Positions 1-10,255 are shown, counted from the stretch's first letter. The stretch is 64,000 nt of DNA from Halomonas zincidurans B6 (GCF_000731955.1 NZ_JNCK01000001.1:2356001-2420000), one strand, 5' to 3'. Numbers and translations: made by a program. Notes: generated by a model not told the origin, from the sequence alone.

Positions 1-423
1 CTGCTGGTAGAGACGCTGATAGCGTTCCCAGTTGCGCTGGGCGCGGTACAGCTCGGCCTGGGCGCTCTCGAGACCGGCCTGACGCTGGCTGACCACCGCC
101 TGATAGCGATCCGGCTCGATGACGAACAACGCTTGACCCTGCTCGACGTTGGCACCTTCGTCGAACTGGCGCTTCTGCAACACACCGGTGACCCGTGCCA
201 TCACGTCGACCTGCTGCTCGCTGCGCAGCAGCGCCGAATACTGCTTGTCGACCGGCAGATCGCGCGGCTCGAGTTCCAGCACCTGCGCCTTGAGCGGCGG
301 CTGTTGCTGTTGCTGGCCGCCGCCCGACTGTTGCGAGGACTCCTCGCTACAGCCGGCCAGCCCCAGCGCCAGAACCACCAGCCATATCCAGCCCGCGCGG
401 CCTGCGCTCACCGATGTACGCAT
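1..423 (-). CDS. RND efflux periplasmic adaptor (AcrA/MexA-like), 5' part
   Basis: Reading leftwards from the ATG at 423, 141 codons are open to the window edge, so the C-terminal two thirds lie outside. The product starts with a short hydrophobic segment ending in the lipobox LAGC, then a Gln/Gly-rich linker, then the first beta strands of a membrane-fusion protein (VDVMARVTGVL, FDEGANVEQGQALFVIEP) and the start of the alpha-helical hairpin. This is the typical layout of the lipid-anchored adaptor that links an RND inner-membrane pump to the outer-membrane channel. The divergent TetR-type gene and an operator-like dyad in the shared spacer fit the acrAB/acrR or ttgABC/ttgR arrangement. The substrate cannot be told from this part. 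Confidence 0.88.
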   Translation of the reverse strand, partial: MRTSVSAGRAGWIWLVVLALGLAGCSEESSQQSGGGQQQQQPPLKAQVLELEPRDLPVDKQYSALLRSEQQVDVMARVTGVLQKRQFDEGANVEQGQALFVIEPDRYQAVVSQRQAGLESAQAELYRAQRNWERYQRLYQQ

Positions 424-462
424 CGCATTATCCCTTGGTCTTGTCTCAGTGGGCTGGAAGCC

Positions 463-486
463 TACATCCATACACCAGTGAATGTA
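463..486. promoter_or_regulatory. TetR/AcrR-type operator dyad
   Basis: The spacer between the efflux adaptor (start 423) and the TetR gene (start 558) carries TACATCCA at 463-470 and TGAATGTA at 479-486, an inverted repeat matching at 7 of 8 positions around an 8-bp centre. AcrR and TtgR operators also have TACAT/ATGTA arms over about 24 bp. The position fits simultaneous control of both genes. Binding by the neighbouring regulator is inferred. Confidence 0.6.
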
Positions 487-557
487 AACACTCGCCCGTT
501 ACGTTAAACTGACTTCAAGAAAGCGCCCCCATTTCGAACCCAGAGCACGTAAGCGCC

Positions 558-1178
558 ATGCCCAGACGCACCAAAGCCGAAGCCGAAGCCACACGCGAGG
601 CGCTGCTCGACGCCGCCGAAGCGCTGTTTCACGGCAAGGGCGTCGCACGCACCTCGCTTGAGCAGATCGCCCGTCACGCCGGCATGACCCGCGGCGCGGT
701 CTACTGGCACTTCAAGAACAAGGCGGATCTGTTCCACGCCCTGCTCGAGCGCGTGCGATTACCCTTCGAGGAACTCACCGAGGATATCGAGGCCGCCCAT
801 GGCAACGCCTCGCCCCTGGAATGCATCCGCCTGGCCTGTCACGAGAGTTTTCAGCGTCTGGAACAACCCAGCTATCAGCGCATCCATTCGATCCTTATCC
901 ATCGTTGCGAATTCTTCAGCGACATCGACCCCCTGGAGATGCAGCGCCGGCTGAGCCGCGAATGCTTCGGCGCGATGCGCGAGAAGTTCCGGCAGGCCGC
1001 GCAATACGACCAACTGGAAGCGTCGATAACGCCGGAGATGGCCACGGAGCTGCTGCAGTGCTGTCTCGGCGGGTTGTTTCACGACTGGCTGCGTGATCCG
1101 CAGAATCACTCGTTGCGCGAACGCGGCGGGCCGATCGTCGACACCCTGTTCAAGTTGATACGCCACGACGCCGGCTAG
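558..1178 (+). CDS. TetR/AcrR-family efflux repressor
   Basis: The 206-residue protein has the N-terminal TetR helix-turn-helix (about residues 9-55: EALLDAAEALF, TSLEQIARHAGMTRGAVYWHFKNKADLF) followed by an all-helical ligand domain, the usual size for AcrR/TtgR/SmeT. It is divergent from the RND adaptor gene with a palindromic site between them, so it most likely represses the pump until a drug or solvent-like ligand binds. The stop codon directly abuts a 167-bp repeat element at 1179-1345. The family is clear from the sequence; the ligand is unknown. Confidence 0.87.
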   Translation: MPRRTKAEAEATREALLDAAEALFHGKGVARTSLEQIARHAGMTRGAVYWHFKNKADLFHALLERVRLPFEELTEDIEAAHGNASPLECIRLACHESFQRLEQPSYQRIHSILIHRCEFFSDIDPLEMQRRLSRECFGAMREKFRQAAQYDQLEASITPEMATELLQCCLGGLFHDWLRDPQNHSLRERGGPIVDTLFKLIRHDAG

Positions 1179-1345
1179 CTAGGAGTCTGTCGGGCTTGGC
1201 CGATCGTCACGAGAAGCACGGGTTTCGAGTCAAATTTATCGATCGATTGAGGCGAATAGCGCGCTATTTAACGAAATGGATCGATGGAATTGGCCGAAAG
1301 GCCGGGATTCGCAGCAGGTCAGTGTCAAGTCCGACGCGCTCCTAG
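1179..1345. repeat. MITE-like element with terminal inverted repeats
   Basis: The 167-bp stretch begins CTAGGAGTCTGTCGGGCTTG and its other end, read on the opposite strand, begins CTAGGAGCGCGTCGGACTTG, so about 17 of 20 terminal bases are inverted. The interior is more AT-rich (ATCGATCGATTGAGGCG, GAAATGGATCGATGG) and has no coding capacity. It starts at the base after the tetR stop. Short non-coding elements with such ends usually derive from insertion sequences; the parent transposon is not in the window. Folded as RNA it would also make a strong hairpin and might terminate tetR transcription. Confidence 0.6.
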
Positions 1346-1504
1346 GCCAAGCCAGCCCATCCAGCGCTCAGGCGAGTTCGCGATGCTGCGCATCACCGTG
1401 CTGCGATAGCCGCCGCCGAACACTTGCAGATGGTTGAGCAATGGATAGCGTTGAAATAGCGTCTGCCGGCGCGGCCAGTCGCTCGGCCAGGCAGCGGCGC
1501 TCGC
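1325..1504 (-). pseudogene. Short unidentified reading-frame remnant
   Basis: Immediately after the stop of the GNAT-like gene, and in the same frame, 59 codons stay open before the next stop at 1325-1327. The middle (LFQRYPLLNHLQVFGGGYRS, then TVMRSIANSPERW) looks like real protein and unlike noise, but it has no convincing start of its own, and its last codons run into the inverted repeat of the 1179-1345 element. It may be the tail of a lost gene cut by the element. I do not recognise the family. Confidence 0.25.
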
Positions 1505-2638
1505 TCAATCGCGGCGAAACGGCAGGCGGGCCTCGGCGGCCAGGTGATAGGCGGCGACATGCGCGCGCTCCTCGGCGCAGAAGCGGGCGACAGCATGGCG
1601 AAAGCCGGGATGGGCAATATGGTGCAGCGAACGCAGCCGGCGCGGCGCGAATCCGCGGCTGAGCTTGTGCTCGCCCTGGGTGCCGGGGTCGAACCGCGTC
1701 AGGCCGTGAGCCAGGCAGTGCTCGATGCCCTGGTAGTAGCAGGTTTCGAAATGCAGGCAATCGGCTTCGACCTCGCTGCCCCAGTAGCGCCCGTAGAGGG
1801 TTTCGCTGCCCTGCAGGCACAGCGCGGCGGCTACCGGTCGCTCGCCGTGGCGCGCCTGTATCAGCAGCAACGCCTCGGGCATCGTCGCGCGCAGACGGCG
1901 GAAGAAATTCAGCGTCAGGTAGGGCTGCTGGCCACGCTCGAAATAGGTCATCTGGTAGCAGCGATAGAAATGCGCCAGCGCGGCCGTGTCGATCGCCTGA
2001 CCGGAGAGCCGGCGCATGGTCAGGCCCTGCTCGGCGACGCGTCGGCGCTCGCGCTTGACCTCCTTGCGGCGTTTGGCGCTCAGCGCGGCGAGAAAGCCCG
2101 CGAAGTCGCCGAAGCCGCGATCCCGCCACTGGAACTGTAGCGCCTGGCGCTCGAGCAATTCGGGGCGCACCGCCAGCCAGGCGTCGACCTCGTCGTCCTC
2201 GGCGAACAGCAGGTGCCAGCTGGACAGCGCATCGTCACAGCAGTGCCCGGCCAGCGCCGCGATCACCGCCTGGCGTTCGATGCCCGGCGCCAGCAGCAGC
2301 CGCGGGCCGGGCACCGGCGTGAAGGGGATCGCCGTCAGGCCCTTGGGGTAGTAATCGCCGCCGGCGCGCTCCCAGGCATCCGCCCAGGCCCAGTCGAAGA
2401 CGTATTCGCCATAGGAGTGATCCTTGCGATAGCGCGGCAGCGCGGCGACGAGCGCGCTGCCGCTCCGGACCAGCAAGTGTCGCGGCGTCCAGCCGCTCGC
2501 CGCACTCACCGCCTCGCTGGCCTCGAGGGCATGCAGGAATTCGTGACGCAGAAAAGGCTGATCGGCCGGCACCAGCGCATTCCAATCCGTGACCGACACC
2601 TGTTCCATGGCGGCGATCGTCTCGATCTCCCACTGCAT
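1505..2638 (-). CDS. GNAT-fold protein of the DUF482/COG3146 family
   Basis: A 377-residue protein when started at ATG 2638, which has a strong AGGGAGGA ribosome site; an upstream ATG at 2725 is in frame but lacks one. The sequence matches the conserved COG3146 pattern: YGEYVFDWAWADAWERAG near residue 80, TPVPGPRLL, RDRGFGDFAGFLAALSAKRR, FYRCYQMTYFERG, YGRYWG, HFETCYYQGIEHCLAHG and FDPGTQGEHKLSRGF. The family is related to peptidoglycan aminoacyl (FemAB-type) acyltransferases and is predicted to have two GNAT domains. The acceptor substrate is unknown. It is probably cytoplasmic, with no signal peptide or membrane segment. Confidence 0.8.
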   Translation of the reverse strand: MQWEIETIAAMEQVSVTDWNALVPADQPFLRHEFLHALEASEAVSAASGWTPRHLLVRSGSALVAALPRYRKDHSYGEYVFDWAWADAWERAGGDYYPKGLTAIPFTPVPGPRLLLAPGIERQAVIAALAGHCCDDALSSWHLLFAEDDEVDAWLAVRPELLERQALQFQWRDRGFGDFAGFLAALSAKRRKEVKRERRRVAEQGLTMRRLSGQAIDTAALAHFYRCYQMTYFERGQQPYLTLNFFRRLRATMPEALLLIQARHGERPVAAALCLQGSETLYGRYWGSEVEADCLHFETCYYQGIEHCLAHGLTRFDPGTQGEHKLSRGFAPRRLRSLHHIAHPGFRHAVARFCAEERAHVAAYHLAAEARLPFRRD

Positions 2639-2824
2639 CCCATCCTCCCTGTCGCTGCACTGCGCCTGGTAACGAACGCTTGCTGCACGGCTGTCGTTTC
2701 GCCGGCAATGATAAGGGGCCCCCACGACACGCGCGCTCAGACGCCAACTCCGCCGCCAGGTGGCGCGAGCGATTCGGGAGAGCGGGAATCGTAACGGCGT
2801 ATCGCTAGCCGGACGCCTCGCGCA

Positions 2825-3679
2825 TCAGTTGTCGTTGAGCGCCTTGTCCAGCGCCAGCAACGCCGCCTGCCAGGAGGCGGCATCCGCCGCGGCATTGTAG
2901 GCCAGCGGCAGGCCGTTCTGCTGGCCTAGCTGGGTGGCGTCGGGATTGGTGAAGGCGTGCTTGGCGTACGGGTAGTTGACGACCTTGACCGTCGCGCCCT
3001 GACCCTTGAGCTTGGCGGCCATGATCTTCAGCGCGTCGCGCTTGACCAGCGGATCCTCGGCGCCGTTGTACAACTGGACGATGCCGTCGAAGGGCTGCGG
3101 CTGATCAACCGCCTGGGTAGGGCTGCCATAAAAGCTGATCGCGGCGTCGATGGGCATGCCGGCCAGCGCCATGTTCATCACCACGCCGCCGCCGAAACCG
3201 TAGCCGATCGCCGCGATGTGTTCGCCGTCGACCGCCGGATTTTCGCGCAGCTTGGCCATCGCCGCCTCGAGGCTCGCGCGGGCCGTCGGCCAATCCTGCA
3301 TCACCTGGCTGGAGAACTCACGCACCCGGTCGGGGCGGCTGGCGGTCTGCCCATTGCCGTACATGTCGACCGCCAGGGCGACGAAGCCCAGCGCGGCCAG
3401 TTGGTCGGCCCGCTGCTTGACGTAATCGTTGAGCCCCCACCACTCATGGACGATCAGCACCGCCGGGCGCGGCTCCGAGTCGGCGGCGTTACGCGCCAGG
3501 TAGCCCTGGTAGGTCTTGCCGCCGGTCGCGTACTCGAAAATTTCGCCCTGAACCCGCGGCCCCTGGTCGATGGCCACGGTGGGTGCGGCGGCCGCTTCGC
3601 CGGTCGCTTGCTCTGCCATCGCCAGCGGAGCAAGGGCCAGCGCGGGAAGCAACCACATCAGCTTGAACAGGCTACGCAT
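2825..3679 (-). CDS. Exported dienelactone-hydrolase-family protein lacking the catalytic nucleophile
   Basis: I place the start at ATG 3679, preceded by GAGGAAAG; an in-frame ATG at 3691 overlaps the upstream stop. The 284-residue product has a signal peptide (SLFKLMWLLPALALAPLAMA) and the alpha/beta hydrolase core of dienelactone hydrolases: VLIVHEWWGLNDY, the acid in YNGAEDPLV and the histidine in YAKHAFTNP. The nucleophile elbow, normally G-Y-C-F-G-G, reads G-Y-G-F-G-G here: residue 161 is Gly, encoded by GGT at 3197-3199, one base from the Cys codon TGT. Unless this is a sequencing error the protein should not work by the usual mechanism. The gene follows the diguanylate cyclase closely and is probably cotranscribed with it. 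Confidence 0.78.
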   Translation of the reverse strand: MRSLFKLMWLLPALALAPLAMAEQATGEAAAAPTVAIDQGPRVQGEIFEYATGGKTYQGYLARNAADSEPRPAVLIVHEWWGLNDYVKQRADQLAALGFVALAVDMYGNGQTASRPDRVREFSSQVMQDWPTARASLEAAMAKLRENPAVDGEHIAAIGYGFGGGVVMNMALAGMPIDAAISFYGSPTQAVDQPQPFDGIVQLYNGAEDPLVKRDALKIMAAKLKGQGATVKVVNYPYAKHAFTNPDATQLGQQNGLPLAYNAAADAASWQAALLALDKALNDN

Positions 3680-3687
3680 AGCTTTCC

Positions 3688-5403
3688 TCATTTATGGTCT
3701 TTGCCTGACTGCACGGGCTCAGGCGCCGCACGCCGCTCGGCGAGCGCCTGCTGAACCCGGTTGCGACCCTGGCGCTTGGCTTCGTACAAGCCCATATCCG
3801 CACGGTGCATAAGCGCGTCAGGCGACTCATCGTCGCGACGCTCGGCAACCCCGAAGCTGACGGTGAAATTCAGCCAATGGCCGTGAAACTCGACCCGCAC
3901 GTTCTCGAACTTGCCCCTTAACCGCTCGGCGAGCATGGCCGCCTCGACCAGCGACTGGCCATCCAGCATCAGCGCGAACTCCTCGCCTCCGATGCGCCCG
4001 AAGAGATCGTCGGCGCGCAGTGTGCTGCGGCAGATCTCCCCCAGGCTGGCAAGCACCAGATCGCCGGCGGCGTGGCCCCAAGTATCATTGATCGCCTTGA
4101 AATGGTCGATGTCGAAGTACACCAGCGATAGCCGGGTGTCACGACGCTCCACCCCCTCCAGTTCGCCGCGCAGACAACCCAGGAAGGCGCCGCGATTGAG
4201 CGCGCCGGTCAAGCTGTCGGTGGTCGACAACTCGTGCAGCTTGACCTCGCGCTGCTTGCGCTCGGTAATGTCGCGGGCGACGGCCAGCAGCCAGTCATGC
4301 TGGCCGTTCAGCGAGTTCACGTAGGGCGAACAGCCGACCTCCAGCCACACATAGTGCCCCCGGGCGTGACGCGCACGCATCTCGAGTTGCGCCCCGTGAT
4401 CGCTGGCTATCGCCTCGGCGATGCGGCGCTGGACATGCGGCGCATCATCGGGCGGCAACAGCTCGAGCAGCGCGCACAATTGCAGCGTATCGGGGGTATG
4501 GCCGAGGATGCGTTCGACCGAGGGCGAGGCGAAGCGGCACAGGCCGTCGGCATCGACCAGCAGGATCAGATCGCTGACGTTCTCGACGATGAAACGGTAG
4601 CGGCGCTCGCTGTCGGCCAGTGCCAGCTGGGCCTGCTTGCGCAACGTGACGTCCTCGCAGAAGCCGTGCCACAGCACGCTGCCGTCGAGCTGACGCTCCG
4701 GGGTCGCGCGCCCCTGGACCCAGCGGGGATGGCCGTCGGGATGGCGGTAGCGAAACTCGTAGCGCCAGACGCTCAGCCGCCGAGCACTGCGATGGACGCT
4801 ATGCCACAGGCCCTCGAGATCGTCGCCATGGACGCGTCCGATGGCCGCCGAGGCATCGCTCATGACGGCCTGCGCCGGCAACCCGAACAGACGCTGGGCC
4901 CCGGTGCTGACGAACGGAAAACTGAGTTCGCCATCAACGCTCAGGCGGCACTGGTAGAGCGCCCCGGGCAACTGCTCGCCGAGCTTGGCGAAACGTTCGA
5001 GCAGCGCCTGGCGCTCGGTGACATCGATCAGCGACCCGACCAGTTCGGTCACCTCGCCGGCGTCGTCACGGTGCAAGACAATGTCGTCCTGCAGGTGGCA
5101 GACGCTGCCGTCGCGGTGGGCCAGCGAATAGTGCAGGCTCAACTGGCGCTTGCCATTGCTGCGCGCCTCGTCGAGGCGCGCCAACAGCGTGTCCCGCGCG
5201 TCGCCATCGAGCCGCTCGAGCCATAGCTGAGGCCGTTCGCGCAGCGCCTGCCGCTCGAGACCGCACAGATCGGCAACATTGACGCTCAGGTAATGCATCC
5301 GCCCCAGCCACCAGTCGCGATCGGTGGCGTACACCACGGCGGGCGATGCACCCAATAGCGCGTCCATGAAGCGCGGCAATAATTGCAATGACGATGCCGG
5401 CAT
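3688..5403 (-). CDS. PAS-domain diguanylate cyclase (GGDEF)
   Basis: A 571-residue soluble protein with three PAS/PAC units (about residues 15-135, 145-265 and 270-385; PAC signatures VGSLIDVTERQ, FCEDVTLRKQ and VARDITERKQ) and a C-terminal GGDEF domain. The active-site loop is GGEEF at residues 472-476, preceded five residues earlier by RADD, the RxxD product-inhibition site. It should therefore make cyclic di-GMP from two GTP and be feedback-inhibited. No membrane segment is visible, so the signal is probably sensed in the cytoplasm through the PAS domains. Its stop overlaps a possible ATG of the hydrolase-like gene downstream. Confidence 0.9.
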   Translation of the reverse strand: MPASSLQLLPRFMDALLGASPAVVYATDRDWWLGRMHYLSVNVADLCGLERQALRERPQLWLERLDGDARDTLLARLDEARSNGKRQLSLHYSLAHRDGSVCHLQDDIVLHRDDAGEVTELVGSLIDVTERQALLERFAKLGEQLPGALYQCRLSVDGELSFPFVSTGAQRLFGLPAQAVMSDASAAIGRVHGDDLEGLWHSVHRSARRLSVWRYEFRYRHPDGHPRWVQGRATPERQLDGSVLWHGFCEDVTLRKQAQLALADSERRYRFIVENVSDLILLVDADGLCRFASPSVERILGHTPDTLQLCALLELLPPDDAPHVQRRIAEAIASDHGAQLEMRARHARGHYVWLEVGCSPYVNSLNGQHDWLLAVARDITERKQREVKLHELSTTDSLTGALNRGAFLGCLRGELEGVERRDTRLSLVYFDIDHFKAINDTWGHAAGDLVLASLGEICRSTLRADDLFGRIGGEEFALMLDGQSLVEAAMLAERLRGKFENVRVEFHGHWLNFTVSFGVAERRDDESPDALMHRADMGLYEAKRQGRNRVQQALAERRAAPEPVQSGKDHK

Positions 5404-5830
5404 GCGTTGCGGCCCCCACGTGAGTTCCCTGTAACCGCGTCGTTGCTAGCCCGAATATAGCACCAGATCGCTCGCGCTCTCGCTTGCTCTTTGATTCCAC
5501 AGACAATTCTTCCTCACTCGACCGCACACCCCGGTACGGCGCTCAATCAGAAAAACCTCTGTTAAACCCATTATCTGCACGATCATCATGGCACCTGATG
5601 CAACATCCGGGCTAGCGGCGCTTCAGGCCTGGCCGCGGCCGTACGGCGATCAATCGATGGGCCTGATCAATGCCTGTGTTCATGGTTTCTCTGCATGGGC
5701 TGGTTGCTCCGGCACGACGGGATACGTTACACGCAAGCTTAGCAGGCAAGCCCCGAGTCCTCGAACCGGACTTAGCCTTCGCCAACCCGAGACCGGCACG
5801 GCACGGAGCGTCATGCGCGAGCACATCGAG
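5404..5830. other. Non-coding stretch between diguanylate cyclase and intron remnant
   Basis: About 430 bp in which I see no convincing gene. Short open frames on both strands lack ribosome sites and recognisable motifs. The right-hand part abuts the 3' end of the group II intron and is presumably the exon or older debris left by its insertion. Confidence 0.4.
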
Positions 5831-5865
5831 ATAGGGGTCGGGAAGGCTTCGCCTCCCCGCCCTCC

Positions 5866-5898
5866 GAACCGTGCGTGCGGTTCTCCCGCACACGGCTC
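5866..5898 (-). ncRNA. Group II intron domain V
   Basis: Read on the minus strand, the segment starts GAGCCGTGTGCGG, has a short GAGAA loop and closes with CCGCACGCACGGTTC, giving a 33-nt hairpin with an internal bulge. This matches the highly conserved catalytic domain V (consensus form GAGCCGTAUGCGG...GUACGGTTC) of bacterial group II introns. It lies directly downstream of the maturase frame and before the intron 3' end, as in intact introns. Confidence 0.78.
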
Positions 5899-5912
5899 TC
5901 CAGTCGATGGTT

Positions 5913-7589
<1,677 letters not shown>

Positions 7590-7691
7590 GTCGGTCTTGT
7601 TCGAGTGAGTTCACCGTCAACCGACCATAGCACGCCCTCTCCGACGAATCCGACAGGCTCGACTTCGACACCGAACCGGCAGCCGGGCCCG

Positions 7692-8612
7692 TCACGAAAG
7701 AGGTGGATGGATGACGGGCGCATGCCGCGCCATGAGCTCGGCGATCCAGTCGATGAATACGCGCAGCTTCGCGCTGACATGCCGGTTTGGCGGAAACGCC
7801 AAGTACAACGGCATCGGGTCGAGCCGCCAATCCTCGAAAAGGGCTACCAACTCACCCGAGGCGAGATGCTCCCTGGCCATATAGTCCGGCAGCCAGAGAA
7901 TGCCCAAGCCGGCCAGGCCCGCCGCAAGATAGCTATTGCCATCGTCCGTCGACAGGACGTAGCGGCCCTGCACCTTGATGCTCTCCTCATGGCGATGGAT
8001 GGCGAAGGGTTTGCCGAGACGGGACCCCAGGAAGCCCACGATTCGGTGATGGGTATTTTCCAGCTCGCCAGGATGCGCGGGCGAACCGGTACGCTCCAAA
8101 TAGCTGGGCGAGGCATAGACCCCCAGCCGCAGGTCGCCGATGCGCCGCGCCATCAGCGATTGATCGGTAAGCTCGCCACCGCGCACCACGCAATCCACCT
8201 TCTCGTCGATGATGTCCACCATGCGATCGCTGACGCCCAGGTCCAGCTGGATTTCCGGGTAACGGGCATGGAAGGCAGGTAGCGCCGGTACAAGAATCAT
8301 GCGCGCCAGTGGACTGGGAACGTCCACCCGCAACCGCCCCCTGGGTACGCTCGAGGCGCCGGACAGGCTGGTCTCGGCATCGTCCAGGTCAGCCAGCAAC
8401 CCTAGCACGCGCTCATAGTAGGCGGCGCCGTCGGCAGTCACGTTGACCTTGCGCGTGGTGCGGTTCAGCAGGCGAACGCGCAAGCGTGCCTCCAACTGCT
8501 GCACGAGCTGCGTGACGCTGGTCTTGCTCATGTGAAGGGTGTCGGCGGCCTTGGTGAAGCTGCCGGTTTCCACCACCCGCGCAAACGCCTGCATTGCATC
8601 GAAACGGTCCAT
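7692..8612 (-). CDS. LysR-family transcriptional regulator
   Basis: 306 residues, the normal length for LysR regulators. The N-terminal winged helix-turn-helix (FARVVETGSFTKAADTLHMS, then KTSVTQLVQQLEARLRVRLL and NRTTRKVNVTADG) is followed by a substrate-binding domain of the CrgA/DmlR-like subgroup (LRVDVPSPLARMILVPALPA, CVVRGGELTDQSLMARRIG). It is divergent from the RidA-like gene at 8767, with a 154-bp shared spacer, so it probably controls that gene and itself. No effector can be inferred. Confidence 0.9.
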   Translation of the reverse strand: MDRFDAMQAFARVVETGSFTKAADTLHMSKTSVTQLVQQLEARLRVRLLNRTTRKVNVTADGAAYYERVLGLLADLDDAETSLSGASSVPRGRLRVDVPSPLARMILVPALPAFHARYPEIQLDLGVSDRMVDIIDEKVDCVVRGGELTDQSLMARRIGDLRLGVYASPSYLERTGSPAHPGELENTHHRIVGFLGSRLGKPFAIHRHEESIKVQGRYVLSTDDGNSYLAAGLAGLGILWLPDYMAREHLASGELVALFEDWRLDPMPLYLAFPPNRHVSAKLRVFIDWIAELMARHAPVIHPPLS

Positions 8613-8766
8613 GGCTTCCCTAAATAGTGACCCAGGGCTCTTCGTGATTGTTCGTGATCTGCAAACAGTGATGGCCAGGCTTGCTCGTTTATCCGCGCCC
8701 CCACGGCTCCTAAATTATCACCATCGTTGACACGGGTCGCTTCGGCCCGCTGATGGAGACAAGACC

Positions 8767-9171
8767 ATGACCAAGCGTGACGTCGTTTTCCCGGCCGGGC
8801 GCCAGGCGCTCTACGAGCGGAACCGCTATTCGCCGGCGATTCGATCCAATGGGTTCCTGTTCGTCTCGGGCCAGGTGGGTAGCCGCGAAGACGGCTCCCC
8901 CGAGCCGGACCTGGAGGCACAAGTCCGGCTCGCCTTCGACAATCTGGTGGCGATCCTGAAAGCAGCGGGATGCACCTTCGACGACGTGGTCGATGTCACC
9001 GTGTTCATGGTCGATCCCCAATCGACCTTCGAGACGGCCTGGAAGGTGGTGCCAGAGTTCTGGGGGAGCGCGCCGCACCCGACACTGACCGCCGTGGGTG
9101 TCACCTGGCTCTATGGCTTCGATTTTGAAATCAAGGTGATAGCGAAGCTGCCGGAATCGGCCACCGAATGA
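8767..9171 (+). CDS. RidA-family (YjgF/YER057c) protein lacking the catalytic Arg
   Basis: 134 residues with the RidA fold signatures FLFVSGQVG, AFDNLVAILKAAGCTFDDVV and VFMVD. In enamine/imine deaminase RidA the C-terminal motif is P-x-R-S-x-V and its Arg holds the substrate carboxylate. Here the segment reads PTLTAVGVTWLYG, with Leu107 in place of Arg. This places it among the Rid subfamilies without proven 2-aminoacrylate deaminase activity. It is divergent from a LysR regulator. The real substrate is unknown. Confidence 0.82.
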   Translation: MTKRDVVFPAGRQALYERNRYSPAIRSNGFLFVSGQVGSREDGSPEPDLEAQVRLAFDNLVAILKAAGCTFDDVVDVTVFMVDPQSTFETAWKVVPEFWGSAPHPTLTAVGVTWLYGFDFEIKVIAKLPESATE

Positions 9172-9916
9172 GCCCGGCATTGCGGGTAGCCTTCGTTGAC
9201 TATCCTGCACCGTGGTGGGAGGAACGCTCGGTAGTTTCTCCGCGAGCAATATCGTGCTCGCTAATGACCGTCACCACTCTCGGCCACCACTCGTGCCCCA
9301 GGGGTAAAGATGTCGCGCCCGGCAAGGATCTTCGTAGCTCGCTCGCGCAGCGTATCGCTCTCGATCAGTTCGAGACGAAACAGCGAGGTGGACGCCCGGA
9401 AGGAGAAGGTCGATGGCTACACGTCGATCGCCGCCTATCTGGGCAATGAAGGCTGGTGCCAGGGCCTGGAGCTGCGTCCCGGCAAGCGGCGCCGGATACG
9501 CACCGTATTGCAGGAACTGGTCCATCGTGCCGCCGTGGTAGTCCACAAGGCCCGTCAGATCATCCTCGATGTCGGGCAGGACATTGGCCGCATGAGGGTG
9601 TTGAACACCCTGCGGAGCCGGCTGCGTTACCCGCGAGGATCGCCCTGCTGACCAGCTGCCGGAGGTTATCCACCAGCGGTGCGCGAGTGGCGATCATCGA
9701 TCGCCAGGCTGGCCGTGTCTGGCAGAGGGCAAAGCCGGCAAAATCAGGCTATCTGGACCGTTCAGCACGGGAATTTTTGGTGATATGGACCAGCGCATCC
9801 ATCGATATGCGATCCAAATGCTCAAAAAACGCTCATTGGTGGAGACAGGGCGAGTGTCTGCGGCGGCATCACGGATTCAGGATAATATTAATGGGTGGCA
9901 TGAAAGACCTGAGACA
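9172..9916. other. Decayed intergenic region with transposase debris
   Basis: A 745-bp stretch between the RidA gene and azlD. Its middle holds an IS1380-type transposase remnant (9385-9651). The right part (9700-9916) is AT-richer and has an open frame of 74 codons from 9785 with no ribosome site and no recognisable features, which I do not call a gene. There is no clear terminator for either flanking gene. Confidence 0.45.
9385..9651 (+). pseudogene. IS1380-family transposase remnant
   Basis: One frame reads EVDARKEKVDGYTSIAAYLG, then NEGWCQGLELRPGK, a signature of the middle of IS1380-family transposases. It then jumps directly to RRRIRTVLQELVHRAAVVVH and KARQIILDVGQDIGR, which correspond to the far C-terminus. 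Most of the region between these motifs, and the whole N-terminus, are missing, so this is an internally deleted fragment. No terminal repeats were found around it. Confidence 0.6.
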
Positions 9917-10255
9917 TTAAAAGCCGTTAATAAAATATGTGGATATTCCATAAAAAAACGTTCCAAGGACAGTCGGTATGGCGATGCCACCAAAAAAATT
10001 CTTGCATAAGATAATAGTCAATAGTGCTACGTATATGTTCCAGTCCTGTGGCGCGAAGGGGGAGTCAAACAACATGGGAAATAGCGAGATCGTCAGCAAC
10101 GCTGCCAATGCCGCAGGTCCAATGGCCGCTAGCAGCTGCCTGACGGAGCCTGGCAAGTTGCGGCGAGGCACTGAGTGCTGCATGACCGGCAGCCACCGCA
10201 GCAGAAAGGTGACAATGCCGGCAAGCAGAATCGTCAGGTGGAGCGTCGAGAGCAT
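9917..10255 (-). CDS. azlD: AzlD-like small subunit of branched-chain amino acid exporter
   Basis: Starting at ATG 10255, 22 bp inside the end of azlC, the 112-residue protein has about four hydrophobic segments (LTILLAGIVTFLLRWLPVM, LLAAIGPAALAALLTISLF, YVALLTIILCKNFFGGIAI, VLGTFFYG). This matches AzlD, the small partner of AzlC in LIV-E-type exporters. It is the third gene of the operon begun by the HTH-cupin-methyltransferase protein. The gene overlap suggests translational coupling and stoichiometric assembly with AzlC. Confidence 0.82.
   Translation of the reverse strand: MLSTLHLTILLAGIVTFLLRWLPVMQHSVPRRNLPGSVRQLLAAIGPAALAALLTISLFPMLFDSPFAPQDWNIYVALLTIILCKNFFGGIAIPTVLGTFFYGISTYFINGF

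Noticed and set aside
9785..10009. A 74-codon plus-strand frame in the azlD downstream region
   Set aside because: No ribosome site, no motif, overlaps the 3' end of azlD on the other strand, and lies in debris next to an IS remnant.
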